A program made the position numbers and the translations under genes. Source: JASUTC01 sp035447925 (GTDB taxonomy: Bacteria > Thermotogota > Thermotogae > MWEM01). Taken from it: a stretch of DNA of 42,521 bases. The notes beneath the pieces were generated by a model, which saw nothing but the letters and a program-made list of their open reading frames with translations, ran no database searches and was not told the DNA's origin. Of the stretch, positions 15,493-24,057 are shown piece after piece. The stretch covers positions 1-42,521 of the forward strand of contig DAOTHY010000012.1 of assembly GCA_035447925.1 (NCBI GenBank). The letters are read 5' to 3'. Each line of letters starts with the position of its first letter. Positions within the stretch are counted from its first letter, which is position 1.

Positions 15493-16848
15493 TTATTTTC
15501 TTTTTTCAAGAATTTTATTGGCTTCCACATTGAAATAGTCAAGAGCCTGTTGGGGTGTCTTTGTTCCGGAAAACGCTGCTTCCAGAGAGGCTGTAAAATA
15601 TTTCTCCATCTCTGACCAAGGGAAGGACTGGGAACCGAAAAATTCCATTCCGTAATCTCCCATGATGTCACCGAAAACATCAACCTGGGCTTTCATGTAT
15701 TCGTCTCCCTCATAAAGCATGGCGTTCACTGATTTTCTTGACGTCAAATAACTCAACGATTCAAGCAAAGCCATATTTTCTTTGTTGGTTAAAAATCGGG
15801 CGAACTCCATGACCATATCTCTCTTTTCCTTATCCGCTTGCTTAAAGACAATGAAACCTCCTGTGGCGGCATAAGCAACGGGGTCTTTGCCTTCCACATG
15901 GGGGAAAGGAGCAATCACAGGTTCAAAAAGTTCTGAGAATTCCCATTTCTGGGATAAGTAGTATCTGGTAATTCTTCCGATCTCATAAGGTCCGCCAAAA
16001 CCCATACTGGTTCTGTGAGCGTGAAAATTCCCGATGACATCATAAACGCCCATTCCCTCAACACCGTTTGGAACGACACCGTATTTCTTAACCAAATCGA
16101 TCAGGAATTGGAGTCCTTCCACCGCTTGGGGAGAATTCATATAAACTTCCGTTTCATCTTCATTGGAGAGCTTTGCACCGTAGGCGTAAATGAAATTCAT
16201 GATATTGTGAATATCCTTAGCACCGAAACTCAAGGCATAGTGATCTGTTTTTCCGTCCCCATCACTGTCCCAGGTGAGCTTTTTGCAGATCTCCAAAAAT
16301 TCCTCCATCGTCCATCCTTCTTCGACTATCTTGCGCCAATCCACTCCGGCCTTTTCAAAATCCGGGGTGTAAAGCAGCATGGATGTTCCCATGCCATTCG
16401 TTCCAAAAGACCAAGGGAAAACGTAATGTTTGCCGTTCACTTCAAAATCATCCAAAGCGATTTCGTAAAAATCCTCCCAATCTTCTTCTGTCAGATAATC
16501 ATCGATTGGTTCAAGCAACCCGGCCTCTACCCATCTGCTGTCCCAAATAGGTCCTTTAAAAAGGTCCGGCTGTGTACGTGTTGCAATGGCTGCTGCCATC
16601 TTTTGAGAATATTCTGTGTTTCCGACGACTACGTATTTAACTTCAACATCCGGATGTAATTTCATAAATTCTTCAGAAATCCATTTTGGAAAATCTTCAC
16701 TTCCCGCAGCCTGGTCCGCAGGAAATCCCGGAGGCGCAATTCGCCAAGGGTTAATCCACCAAGTAATGGTCATCTTTGCACCAACTAAAGAAACAAGAAA
16801 AAACATCGCTAAAACAACGAACAAGAGCACTTTCGATTTCCTACTCAT
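15493..16848 (-). CDS. sugar ABC transporter substrate-binding protein
   Basis: A family 1 (MalE/CUT1) extracellular binding protein, 451 residues. It has a signal peptide at about 1-28 (SKVLLFVVLAMFFLVSLVGA) without a clear lipobox, so it is probably a soluble periplasmic protein. The mature protein starts MTITWWINPW and has the usual FPKWISEEFMKLHPDVEVKYV, an AAAIATRTQPDLF hinge segment, and GKDPVAYAATGGFIVFK near the C-terminus. I choose the ATG at 16848 with GGTGG eight bases upstream; a GTG at 16860 is in frame. No ATPase gene is nearby, so the importer must share an MsmK-like ATPase. The ligand cannot be told. Confidence 0.93.
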   Translation of the reverse strand: MSRKSKVLLFVVLAMFFLVSLVGAKMTITWWINPWRIAPPGFPADQAAGSEDFPKWISEEFMKLHPDVEVKYVVVGNTEYSQKMAAAIATRTQPDLFKGPIWDSRWVEAGLLEPIDDYLTEEDWEDFYEIALDDFEVNGKHYVFPWSFGTNGMGTSMLLYTPDFEKAGVDWRKIVEEGWTMEEFLEICKKLTWDSDGDGKTDHYALSFGAKDIHNIMNFIYAYGAKLSNEDETEVYMNSPQAVEGLQFLIDLVKKYGVVPNGVEGMGVYDVIGNFHAHRTSMGFGGPYEIGRITRYYLSQKWEFSELFEPVIAPFPHVEGKDPVAYAATGGFIVFKQADKEKRDMVMEFARFLTNKENMALLESLSYLTSRKSVNAMLYEGDEYMKAQVDVFGDIMGDYGMEFFGSQSFPWSEMEKYFTASLEAAFSGTKTPQQALDYFNVEANKILEKRK

Positions 16849-16932
16849 CTTACCAACCACCTTTCTTTTTGTTTGATTCTTTGGTTTTTTGGTTCAGAAG
16901 AATCCGGTATCGGAACAGATAATTGTTATTAT

Positions 16933-16941
16933 ATTATACCA
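16933..16941 (-). promoter_or_regulatory. extended -10 promoter of the sugar ABC operon
   Basis: Minus-strand TGGTATAAT, a consensus extended -10, lies 85 bases before the binding-protein ATG. There is no good -35, as expected for an extended -10 promoter. The long AT-rich region upstream (about 16942-16990) contains the terminator of the mutase operon. Confidence 0.6.
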
Positions 16942-16983
16942 TTGAAAGGTGAAATATTTACCTATAAATAATTAATAAAATAT

Positions 16984-17029
16984 AAAAAATGAACCCGTTT
17001 GTTTTTTTACAAAAACAACGGGTTCATTT
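16984..17029 (-). terminator. terminator of the mutA-mutB-meaB operon
   Basis: A long hairpin: ATGAACCCGTT (16989-16999) pairs with AACGGGTTCAT (17017-17027). An inner GTTTTT/AAAAAC stem extends it after a one-base bulge, with loop TTAC. On the minus strand it is followed by TTTTTTATATTTT. It begins about 20 bases after the meaB stop. Confidence 0.88.
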
Positions 17030-17048
17030 CGTTTTCATTTTTCATCCT

Positions 17049-18182
17049 TCAATTTGGTGAGTTGGATTCAAACGCATTGATCAATTTCTGAGCGCCGGTT
17101 GCAGGCGTTATATCTCCTCTTTTAACAGATTCTCTCACTACATGATAGACCGCTTCAACGGCTTTATTTTCGTGAAAAATCCTTTTTAAATATTCTTCTA
17201 TCATGGCATTCATCCACTCAATGGCTTGAGAATGCCTTCTTTCTATGAAAAAGCCATTGTCTTTTGTATGCTTCAAAAACTGCTGTATGACATCCCAGAT
17301 TTCAGGGATCCCAACACCGCTCAATGACGAACAGGTGTAAGCCTTAGTAGGCCACCCAACCGTTGCCGGTTGAAGATAATGCAGAATCCGATTAAATTCC
17401 GATTGAGTCGTCTGGGCCTTTTTGATATTTTCACCATCGGCTTTATTGATGAGGATGGCATCCGCCAATTCCATAATCCCTTTTTTCATCCCCTGTAATT
17501 CATCTCCAGCTCCGGTTATTGTCAGCAAAAGAAAGAAATCAACCATAGACCTTACCGTGATCTCGCTTTGCCCAACACCCACTGTTTCCACCAAGATGAC
17601 ATCGAACCCAGCTGCTTCACAGATGATCATAGTTTCACGACTCTTTCGTGCCACCCCTCCCAAAACACCCCCAGAAGGGGACGGGCGAATAAAGGCTTCG
17701 GGCCGGGTGGACAATTTTTCCATCCGTGTTTTATCTCCAAGGATACTTCCCTTGGTTAAAGAACTTGACGGGTCCACTGCCAATACAGCTACCTTATGCC
17801 CCCGGTCACACAAATGGTTTCCCAATGTTTCAATGAATGTGCTTTTTCCGGCACCGGGAACTCCTGTAATTCCTATTCTTACAGAATTGCCAGCATGAGG
17901 AAGTATTTTTTTAATCAACTCCTCTGCTGTTTCCCGATGTTTTGATGAATGACTCTCAACCAGGGTTATTGCACGAGCCATAATGGTTCGATCACATTCC
18001 AAAACACCTTTAAAGTAATCGTTCAGATCCAGTTTTTTTCTTCTATGGTATGACTGTTTTTCTTGATGATTGCCGTAAAACCCGTCGTGGCTGGCGTGAA
18101 TTCCGTCCATAACCGATGTGGTGAACTCTTCCCGGTTGTCTTCTGGAGTCCATTCGGGTCTCTTTTTAGATGATTCATTCAT
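17049..18182 (-). CDS. meaB: methylmalonyl-CoA mutase-associated GTPase MeaB (ArgK/YgfD)
   Basis: A G3E-family GTPase, 377 residues, that chaperones cobalamin loading and protects methylmalonyl-CoA mutase. It has Walker A GITGVPGAGKST, the VLAVDPSS and VETVGVGQSE switch motifs, and the guanine-specificity motif NKADG. I place the start at ATG 18182 (MNESSKKRPEW); upstream codons are in the mutB frame overlap. It overlaps the end of mutB by eight bases and has only a weak, distant GGAAGAG, so translational coupling is likely. The N-terminal 60 residues are polar and variable. It is last in the operon, before a terminator. Confidence 0.94.
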   Translation of the reverse strand: MNESSKKRPEWTPEDNREEFTTSVMDGIHASHDGFYGNHQEKQSYHRRKKLDLNDYFKGVLECDRTIMARAITLVESHSSKHRETAEELIKKILPHAGNSVRIGITGVPGAGKSTFIETLGNHLCDRGHKVAVLAVDPSSSLTKGSILGDKTRMEKLSTRPEAFIRPSPSGGVLGGVARKSRETMIICEAAGFDVILVETVGVGQSEITVRSMVDFFLLLTITGAGDELQGMKKGIMELADAILINKADGENIKKAQTTQSEFNRILHYLQPATVGWPTKAYTCSSLSGVGIPEIWDVIQQFLKHTKDNGFFIERRHSQAIEWMNAMIEEYLKRIFHENKAVEAVYHVVRESVKRGDITPATGAQKLINAFESNSPN

Positions 18183-20367
18183 CGTTGAATCCGAGTCTCT
18201 CTTCCAATTCTTGAATAACTTTTTGAGCAGCGACCGGCAAAACTGTTCCCGGTCCAAAGATCAGTGAAGCGCCATTTTCTTTTAAAAAGGCATAATCGGG
18301 TGCAGGAATGACTCCGCCCACAACTATCATGATATCTTCACGATTGTGTTTTTTCAGCTCGGCTACCAGCTGGGGCAGCAATGTTTTGTGACCGGCCGCC
18401 AAAGAGCTCATGCCAATAATATGCACATCATTTTCGACAGCCTGGAGAGCGGTTTCTTGAGGTGTCTGGAAAAGAGGGCCGATATCCACGTCAAAACCCA
18501 TGTCTGCAAACGCCGTTGCGACAACCTTGGCTCCCCTGTCATGGCCATCCTGTCCCATTTTGGCTACCAGTATGCGAGGTCTCCTTCCTTCTTTTTCCTC
18601 GAAATCATCAGCCATTTGTTTGACTCTTTCTATCTCTTCACGTTCCTGATATTCGCTGCTGTAAACACCGGATATGGATTTAATGATGGCCTTATGCCTC
18701 CCCGAAACTTTTTCAATGGCATCCGAAATCTCTCCCAGCGTTGACCTTTCCCGGGCAGCTTCTACAGATAATGCCAACAAATTACCTTCTCCGGTTTGAG
18801 CTGCATGCGTTAAAGCATTCAAGGCTTTTTTCACGGCTTCGTTATTTCTTTCTTTTTTCAATTTCTTCAACCTCTTTATCTGGGATTCCCTAACTGCCGT
18901 GTTATCCACTTCTAAAATGTCAATGGGTTCTTCTTGCTCCAATCGGTACTTGTTTGTTCCGATAATGACTTCGCCTGCTGAATCGATTTTTGCCTGTCTT
19001 CTCGCTGCAGCTTCTTCGATTCTCATCTTCGGAACACCCGTTTCAATGGCCTTTGCCATCCCGCCTAACGCTTCAATCTCTTGAATGTGCGACCAGGCTT
19101 TGCGTGCCAGTTGGTCTGTCAATTTTTCCAGATAATAAGAACCACCCCAAGGATCGATAATATCGCAGATTCCGGTTTCGGTTTGCAAGAATATTTGCGT
19201 ATTTCTAGCAATTCTGGCCGAAAAATCAGTCGGCAATGCAATGGCTTCGTCCAAGGCATTGGTATGAAGGGACTGGGTGTGCCCCAATACGGCTCCCATT
19301 GCTTCAATACAGGTCCTGGCAACGTTGTTGTACGGATCCTGCTCTTGAAGACTCCAGCCGGAAGTCTGGGAATGAGTTCTCAAAGACATGGATTTGGGGT
19401 CTTTTGGATTGAAGTCTTTGATGATCTTCGACCATAAAAGCCTTGCCGCTCTCATTTTTGCCACTTCCATGAAATAGTTCATACCGATCCCCCAGAAGAA
19501 GGAAAGCCTGGGTGCAAAAGCATCGATATCGATACCCGCATTCACCCCTGTTCTGACATATTCAAGCCCGTCCGCTAAAGTATAACCCAGTTCTATATCC
19601 GCGGTAGCACCTGCCTCCTGCATATGATAACCGGAAATACTGATACTGTTGAATTTGGGCATCCTTTCGGATGTATATTTGAAGATATCTGCAATGATTC
19701 GCATGGACATTTCAGGAGGATAAATATAGGTATTTCTTACCATATACTCTTTCAAAATATCGTTTTGTATGGTTCCTTTCAAGTCTTTTTCCGCTACCCC
19801 TTGTTCTTGAGCAGCAACGATGTAGAAAGCCATGATAGGCAATACAGCGCCGTTCATCGTCATGGAAACAGACATATCCCCCAGTGGAATGCCGTCAAAG
19901 AGTGTTTTCATGTCAAGGATACTGTCAACTGCGACGCCTGCTTTTCCCACATCCCCAACAACTCGCTCATGGTCAGAGTCATAGCCCCGATGTGTTGCCA
20001 AATCAAAAGCCACCGAAAGACCTTTTTGTCCCGCTGCCAGGTTTCTCCGATAGAAAGCGTTACTCTCCTGCGCCGTTGAAAATCCGGCATATTGTCTGAT
20101 TGTCCAAGGTCTGATCACATACATGGTGGCATAAGGCCCCCTTAAGAAAGGAGGAATGCCAGCGGTAAATTTCAAATGCTCCAAGGTCTGATAATCTCCT
20201 GAGTGATAAAGGGGTGATACTTGAATCTGCTCGTTGGTCATCCAACAATACTCGTCAACCGGCTTCCCTAGTTTGTTACCGGCTGATTCTTTCCATTCTT
20301 CGAAAGAAACCGGTTTGTTTTGAGTTGAAAAGGCTATCTTTGTAAAATCAGGTTTGTTCGCCATCAT
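18175..20367 (-). CDS. mutB: methylmalonyl-CoA mutase, large catalytic subunit
   Basis: A B12-dependent enzyme interconverting succinyl-CoA and (R)-methylmalonyl-CoA. A TIM-barrel domain spans about 1-560 (FLRGPYATMYVIRPWTIRQYAGF, WGGSYYLE), and a cobalamin-binding domain about 590-725. It has the base-off motif DGHDRG, with His609 ligating cobalt, and IGMSSLAAGH. I favour the ATG at 20367 (730 residues). An in-frame GTG at 20391 overlaps the Shine-Dalgarno itself, and an ATG three bases later (20364) is also possible. The gene starts ten bases after the mutA stop, with a hairpin between ribosome site and start (separate entry). Neither epimerase nor propionyl-CoA carboxylase genes are in the window. 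Confidence 0.96.
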   Translation of the reverse strand: MMANKPDFTKIAFSTQNKPVSFEEWKESAGNKLGKPVDEYCWMTNEQIQVSPLYHSGDYQTLEHLKFTAGIPPFLRGPYATMYVIRPWTIRQYAGFSTAQESNAFYRRNLAAGQKGLSVAFDLATHRGYDSDHERVVGDVGKAGVAVDSILDMKTLFDGIPLGDMSVSMTMNGAVLPIMAFYIVAAQEQGVAEKDLKGTIQNDILKEYMVRNTYIYPPEMSMRIIADIFKYTSERMPKFNSISISGYHMQEAGATADIELGYTLADGLEYVRTGVNAGIDIDAFAPRLSFFWGIGMNYFMEVAKMRAARLLWSKIIKDFNPKDPKSMSLRTHSQTSGWSLQEQDPYNNVARTCIEAMGAVLGHTQSLHTNALDEAIALPTDFSARIARNTQIFLQTETGICDIIDPWGGSYYLEKLTDQLARKAWSHIQEIEALGGMAKAIETGVPKMRIEEAAARRQAKIDSAGEVIIGTNKYRLEQEEPIDILEVDNTAVRESQIKRLKKLKKERNNEAVKKALNALTHAAQTGEGNLLALSVEAARERSTLGEISDAIEKVSGRHKAIIKSISGVYSSEYQEREEIERVKQMADDFEEKEGRRPRILVAKMGQDGHDRGAKVVATAFADMGFDVDIGPLFQTPQETALQAVENDVHIIGMSSLAAGHKTLLPQLVAELKKHNREDIMIVVGGVIPAPDYAFLKENGASLIFGPGTVLPVAAQKVIQELEERLGFNDE

Positions 20368-20397
20368 CTCCGGACGATTAACGTCCTTCACCTCCTT
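20368..20397 (-). promoter_or_regulatory. mutB leader: Shine-Dalgarno and ATG separated by a hairpin
   Basis: On the minus strand, AAGGAGG (20391-20397) is followed by TGAA, then a perfect 15-nt hairpin at 20372-20386 (GGACG, loop TTAAT, CGTCC), then GGAG and the ATG at 20367. GGAGG to ATG is 23 bases linear but eight if the hairpin is folded. The mutA stop TAA (20378-20380) lies in the loop, so a ribosome finishing mutA would open the hairpin. The geometry matches the ctfA leader. Confidence 0.6.
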
Positions 20398-22492
20398 GAT
20401 CCACTACCCAATCCTGAGCTTTTTTGAGGAACTGATACACATCCGTTTTAACGAATATAAAATCGTCCAATCCGGCATTTCTATAGTCTTCTTCCAGCTC
20501 TTTCTCCGGTTTACCCGCCAGGATAACCTTAATCGTGTGATCTTTTTCTTTGATCAATCGGGTAAAGGGAACTACAACCTGCGGATATAGTGCATCCGAT
20601 GAACAAATCACCACGATCCGGGCTTTTGAATCAATAGCCTTTTGGACTGCTTCCTGGACCGTTTCAAAGCTGTGCTGAGTAATCACGTTAAACCCGCCTA
20701 CCTCGAAAAAGCCCTTGGTAAAATCAGTTCTGGGCTTGTGAACAGCTAATTTTGAAAAATTCGCACAGAACACTGTCGGCAACTCGCCTGATTTTTCCCT
20801 GATTTCACAAGACTTTTGTCTCAACTGTTCAAACAACTCGGCATCGGGGTGAACTGCCAGTGGCGTAAGCTTTGTACGGCCTTCGAAAATAGCACAACTT
20901 AGCTCCTTAAGTGAAGTCCCCGCCTTGAGTTTTTCAGCTAATTCATTGATTTGAACGGGTTGGTTTAAGGATAAAGCCTCATCCGGAGCTTCTTTTTTCT
21001 GTTTCAGCCCTTGAAACAGTCGCTCTTGGATGTTGCGTTCATAGACTTTGTCGATACACACAGGAGATTCCGACAAATTGGGATACATGTTGTTACCCAC
21101 AATCCCTCGCTTTCGACTGGTGAATTCCTTTTGCCTGAATTCTCGGCTCTTTTTGATATCCGCATCAACCAAACCCGCTTGATAATATGTCATTATTGAG
21201 CCATTTTCCTGGATGAGCTGGAATCTTTCCCAGGTTTTATGACATAACTGATCGGTCATCTCCTCGATCGACCATGTCCCACCCACGGGATCAATGGGCA
21301 TCGTTAGGTGACATTCCTCCCTGAGAATCAGCTGAACATTCTTGGCGATCCGCTTGGCAAAAGCACTTGATATTCCCTTTCTCTCGTCAAAAGGCGAAAC
21401 ATGAAGGGAATCGACCCCGCCCAATACGGCTGAAAAAGCCTGTGAAGTATCTCTAAGCATGTTGACATACGGGTCGTAAATGGTTTGTGTTCGAGCAGAT
21501 GTTTTGGCGTGAATGTTGATTTTCGCAGATTCTGTATTACCGCCATAAGCTTCAACAATATTCGACCAAATGATTCTTGCCGCCCTCAGTTTGGCAATCT
21601 CCATAAAAAAGTAGGAAGCCACGGAAAAAGAAAATGTCATTTCACCGGCGATTTCGTTTATCTCAAGACCCCTGTCCAATAATTCATTAATATAAAAAAC
21701 TGCTGTTGAAAAAGCTATAGCCAGTTCATCGACCGCACTGGCACCGGCGTTATGATAAGGGGTCGTATCGACGATCAGGGTTTTCACCCCTGGCATTTTT
21801 TCTCTTTTCCACTTGATCAGGCGAGCCGCTGAATCAAAAACCTCTTCCAGCGTAGCCTTAATTTCTCCTGCTTCAACCAGTCTTCCCATCGGATCCATCC
21901 CAATGGTCCCGGTGACGGATGGCATTTCATTTTGTTTGTTTATCTCTGATTCCATCAGGGCATAATACATCGCCATGTATATTTCCGAGTGAATCCCGCA
22001 ATTCATATAAATGGGATATTGGGACAGTTTTACAGTATTCATCGCCTGTTTAAAATCCTCATAATCTGTCAACGCCAATCCTGATAAACAGATTTCTTCA
22101 GAACTTGCAGGCTGTGTACAATCTTTACTCTGACCGTTTAATCGGATGTTAATGCCATCCACACCCTTTTCCAAGCTCTCCAGGCAATTTTCATTCCACT
22201 TTTTGGGAACCGGTTCAGCTTCCTCTTGCATAATCGTCCAGGACGGCTTGAGATACCCCTGTTCTTTTGTAGAACGTCTGAATTTTAAGTAGCCCGGAAA
22301 ATTATCATGCGCTTCCGAATAATCCTCTTTCAGATTGTAAATGGGTTCCAACGTGAATCCCTCAGGTGTGTCTGTGTACATCTTTTTCTCAAAGGGAACC
22401 CCTTTCAACAGCTTTTCAGCTGCACTTTTCCACTGTTCGTACGTTGAAGCTTCAAAGTCTTCAAACAATTTTTGATTCTCTTCGTTGACCAT
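20378..22492 (-). CDS. mutA: methylmalonyl-CoA mutase, small subunit
   Basis: The non-catalytic partner of MutB in the heterodimeric form of the enzyme, 704 residues. It keeps the barrel layout (KRIAKNVQLILREECHL, PIDPVGGTWSIEEMTDQL, HVSPFDERKG). Its C-terminal cobalamin-type domain (about 575-700) lacks the DxHxxG motif, as is normal for MutA, so it should not bind B12 as a ligand-switched cofactor. The ATG at 22492 is chosen for its very strong GGGGGAGGT six bases upstream; reading further to 22588 would cross the promoter. It is first in the operon mutA-mutB-meaB. Confidence 0.94.
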   Translation of the reverse strand: MVNEENQKLFEDFEASTYEQWKSAAEKLLKGVPFEKKMYTDTPEGFTLEPIYNLKEDYSEAHDNFPGYLKFRRSTKEQGYLKPSWTIMQEEAEPVPKKWNENCLESLEKGVDGINIRLNGQSKDCTQPASSEEICLSGLALTDYEDFKQAMNTVKLSQYPIYMNCGIHSEIYMAMYYALMESEINKQNEMPSVTGTIGMDPMGRLVEAGEIKATLEEVFDSAARLIKWKREKMPGVKTLIVDTTPYHNAGASAVDELAIAFSTAVFYINELLDRGLEINEIAGEMTFSFSVASYFFMEIAKLRAARIIWSNIVEAYGGNTESAKINIHAKTSARTQTIYDPYVNMLRDTSQAFSAVLGGVDSLHVSPFDERKGISSAFAKRIAKNVQLILREECHLTMPIDPVGGTWSIEEMTDQLCHKTWERFQLIQENGSIMTYYQAGLVDADIKKSREFRQKEFTSRKRGIVGNNMYPNLSESPVCIDKVYERNIQERLFQGLKQKKEAPDEALSLNQPVQINELAEKLKAGTSLKELSCAIFEGRTKLTPLAVHPDAELFEQLRQKSCEIREKSGELPTVFCANFSKLAVHKPRTDFTKGFFEVGGFNVITQHSFETVQEAVQKAIDSKARIVVICSSDALYPQVVVPFTRLIKEKDHTIKVILAGKPEKELEEDYRNAGLDDFIFVKTDVYQFLKKAQDWVVDQGGEGR

Positions 22493-22541
22493 TCTTACCT
22501 CCCCCGTTTTCGGTGTTTTTTTGTGGATTTCTTTCGATGTA

Positions 22542-22550
22542 ATTATAACA
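22542..22550 (-). promoter_or_regulatory. extended -10 promoter of the mutase operon
   Basis: Minus-strand TGTTATAAT (TGn plus perfect TATAAT) lies 50 bases before the mutA ATG. The -35 region is weak (ATCAAC, 17-base spacer). It directly follows the terminator at 22571-22610, so the mutase operon is insulated from upstream transcription. Confidence 0.65.
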
Positions 22551-22570
22551 CTAAGATTTTCACAGTTGAT

Positions 22571-22610
22571 AAAAAAAGCCGGCAACAAATAATGAGTGCC
22601 AGCCTTTTTT
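22571..22610 (-). terminator. terminator downstream of the chemoreceptor remnant
   Basis: An imperfect inverted repeat (GGCTGGCA ... TGCCGGC with flanking A- and T-tracts, one bulge and one G-U) with a 14-base loop is followed on the minus strand by TTTTTTT. Because the flanks are A- and T-rich it could work both ways. It would have ended the chemoreceptor transcript. Confidence 0.75.
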
Positions 22611-22638
22611 CCTCTTCTTTCTATTCGCTGAACATAAA

Positions 22639-22970
22639 CTAATTGACAAATTCAACAAGTCTTTCCACCATCTTACTCAATTCTTCAGCAGTCTGACCGC
22701 TTTCTTCGACCGCCCTTGACTGTTCCTTTGTCGCTTCACCGATAAGCTCGAATCGTCCGGAAGCATTGAGAATGTTGTTGGCGGTGCTTGCATGATTTTG
22801 CACGTTCACGCTGACTACGCTTATTTGATTCACTTCATTATTCGACCTTTTTGTATCTCATCTGCAACAACGGCAAATCCTTCAAATTGTTCAATTTGCT
22901 GTTTTAAGTGCCCCAACACCGTTAGAAATGCTTTTACCGAATAACAGCACCAACAAAAAAGATATTCCAT
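22639..22970 (-). pseudogene. degenerate methyl-accepting chemotaxis protein remnant
   Basis: Two out-of-frame fragments together look like the signalling tip to C-terminus of a chemoreceptor. The first (22830-22970, 46 codons from an ATG with AGG upstream) contains FEGFAVVADEIQK, the conserved MCP hairpin motif GFAVVADEI, then stops. The second fragment (22639 to about 22850) continues SNNEVNQISVVSVNVQNHAS...EQSRAVEESGQTAEELSKMVERLVEFVN, a typical MCP C-terminal coiled-coil end. The segment normally joining them (RKLAEES) is shortened, producing the frameshift. The sensor, membrane and HAMP parts are gone. A TATAAT at 22997-23002 and the terminator at 22571-22610 survive around it. Confidence 0.8.
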
Positions 22971-23076
22971 TTCCTAAGATTTGTTTAATACAAACCATTA
23001 TACCGCAAAAGATGGTAAAAAGATAGTCAATATATTTAATAAATTTATTAATATGTGAATTTCAACACGTATCCAT

Positions 23077-24021
23077 TCAATTGTTGGTTAAGAAATGCAT
23101 TGAATCGGTTAAAATCTTTCTTCTGAGGACAATGGAAGATTTATGACCAGTAGGGATGGTAACAACCGTTTTTCTAGGAAGCAAAACCTCAAGGTCATGG
23201 GTGGCGTTCTTCGGCATGATCTTATCAAAAGTGGCCTTAAGAAAGAGAACTGGTCGATCAATCAAAGGGGCATAGCAAATGGGATCATAATGATAACATC
23301 TGATCGGCGCCTTTTCAAAAATATCATCAACATTTTTGACATTTTCTCGTACCCAATTGACCGGATCGGCCCGAAACCGCTTGATACAGTCAGCTTCATC
23401 CTGACATCCATAGGGATTACTGTTTTGATAAAGATCTTGTCGCACCGCTTGTGAATAAGGGGAATAAAAATTAATCCAGCGCCAATTTCCTCCTGTAATG
23501 GCCAATATTCCCTTTTGAATGCGTTGATCAATCCCCATTGCCATAGTGGCAATCATACCGCCAAAAGAAAATCCGAAAATATAGCATGATTCCGGGAGAA
23601 ATCCCTTTTGATCCTCAGCAAAGTCCAATATTGTTCTGGTGTCACGAATGGCCATGTGAAAACGCTTGACACAAATATCGGGATTGGCGGACAAATAGGG
23701 CTGGCCTCCATACATTTGAGGAGGCTTTTGCTTGTAATGATATGGCAAGAGCTGATACCAGGTTCTGATCCCTCTTTTGCTGAATTGTTGGGCAAACCAT
23801 TGTATATAGGGAATGTTGTTTTCTCCAATACCATGTATGAGTATCAGATCGCCTTTTATCTGCCCGTCAGGGGGATCGAATCGCCTAACATAAGAAAGTC
23901 TGTTTTCTTCAATGGGATCTACATATCCGGCGTAATCCGGAATGAATTGGTATTCTTTGTAATTGTCTGATTGCGTAACTTGATATTGAAATTTGGATTT
24001 TGCATAATGATCGGCTCTCAA
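23077..24021 (-). CDS. alpha/beta hydrolase
   Basis: A 314-residue cytoplasmic alpha/beta-hydrolase. It shows an oxyanion-type ILIHGIGE near residue 62, the nucleophile elbow GFSFGG, a late acidic residue in ATFDKIMP and the catalytic His in PTGHKSS. The central insert is rich in aromatic residues (NWRWINFYSPYSQ). No signal peptide is seen. Substrate is unknown; esterase or peptidase-like activities are possible. The start is a TTG at 24021 with GGAAGGA six bases upstream. It lies 36 bases after recN and probably ends that transcript; no clear terminator follows in the AT-rich gap to the chemoreceptor remnant. Confidence 0.82.
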   Translation of the reverse strand: MRADHYAKSKFQYQVTQSDNYKEYQFIPDYAGYVDPIEENRLSYVRRFDPPDGQIKGDLILIHGIGENNIPYIQWFAQQFSKRGIRTWYQLLPYHYKQKPPQMYGGQPYLSANPDICVKRFHMAIRDTRTILDFAEDQKGFLPESCYIFGFSFGGMIATMAMGIDQRIQKGILAITGGNWRWINFYSPYSQAVRQDLYQNSNPYGCQDEADCIKRFRADPVNWVRENVKNVDDIFEKAPIRCYHYDPICYAPLIDRPVLFLKATFDKIMPKNATHDLEVLLPRKTVVTIPTGHKSSIVLRRKILTDSMHFLTNN

Positions 24022-24057
24022 TGGCTGTCCTTCCTTTCAAAGATCATTGTTGACCAA

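Noticed and set aside
16015..16659. 214-codon plus-strand open frame opposite the sugar-binding protein
   Set aside because: A shadow of the binding protein gene; composition not protein-like.
20368..20391. GTG 20391 as the mutB start
   Set aside because: The GTG is the end of the AAGGAGGTG ribosome site itself, and the extra eight residues do not resemble MutB N-termini; ATG 20367 is preferred.
22639..22833. 64-codon open frame as a real small gene
   Set aside because: It matches only the C-terminal end of chemoreceptors and continues a fragment in another frame, so it is treated as part of a pseudogene.
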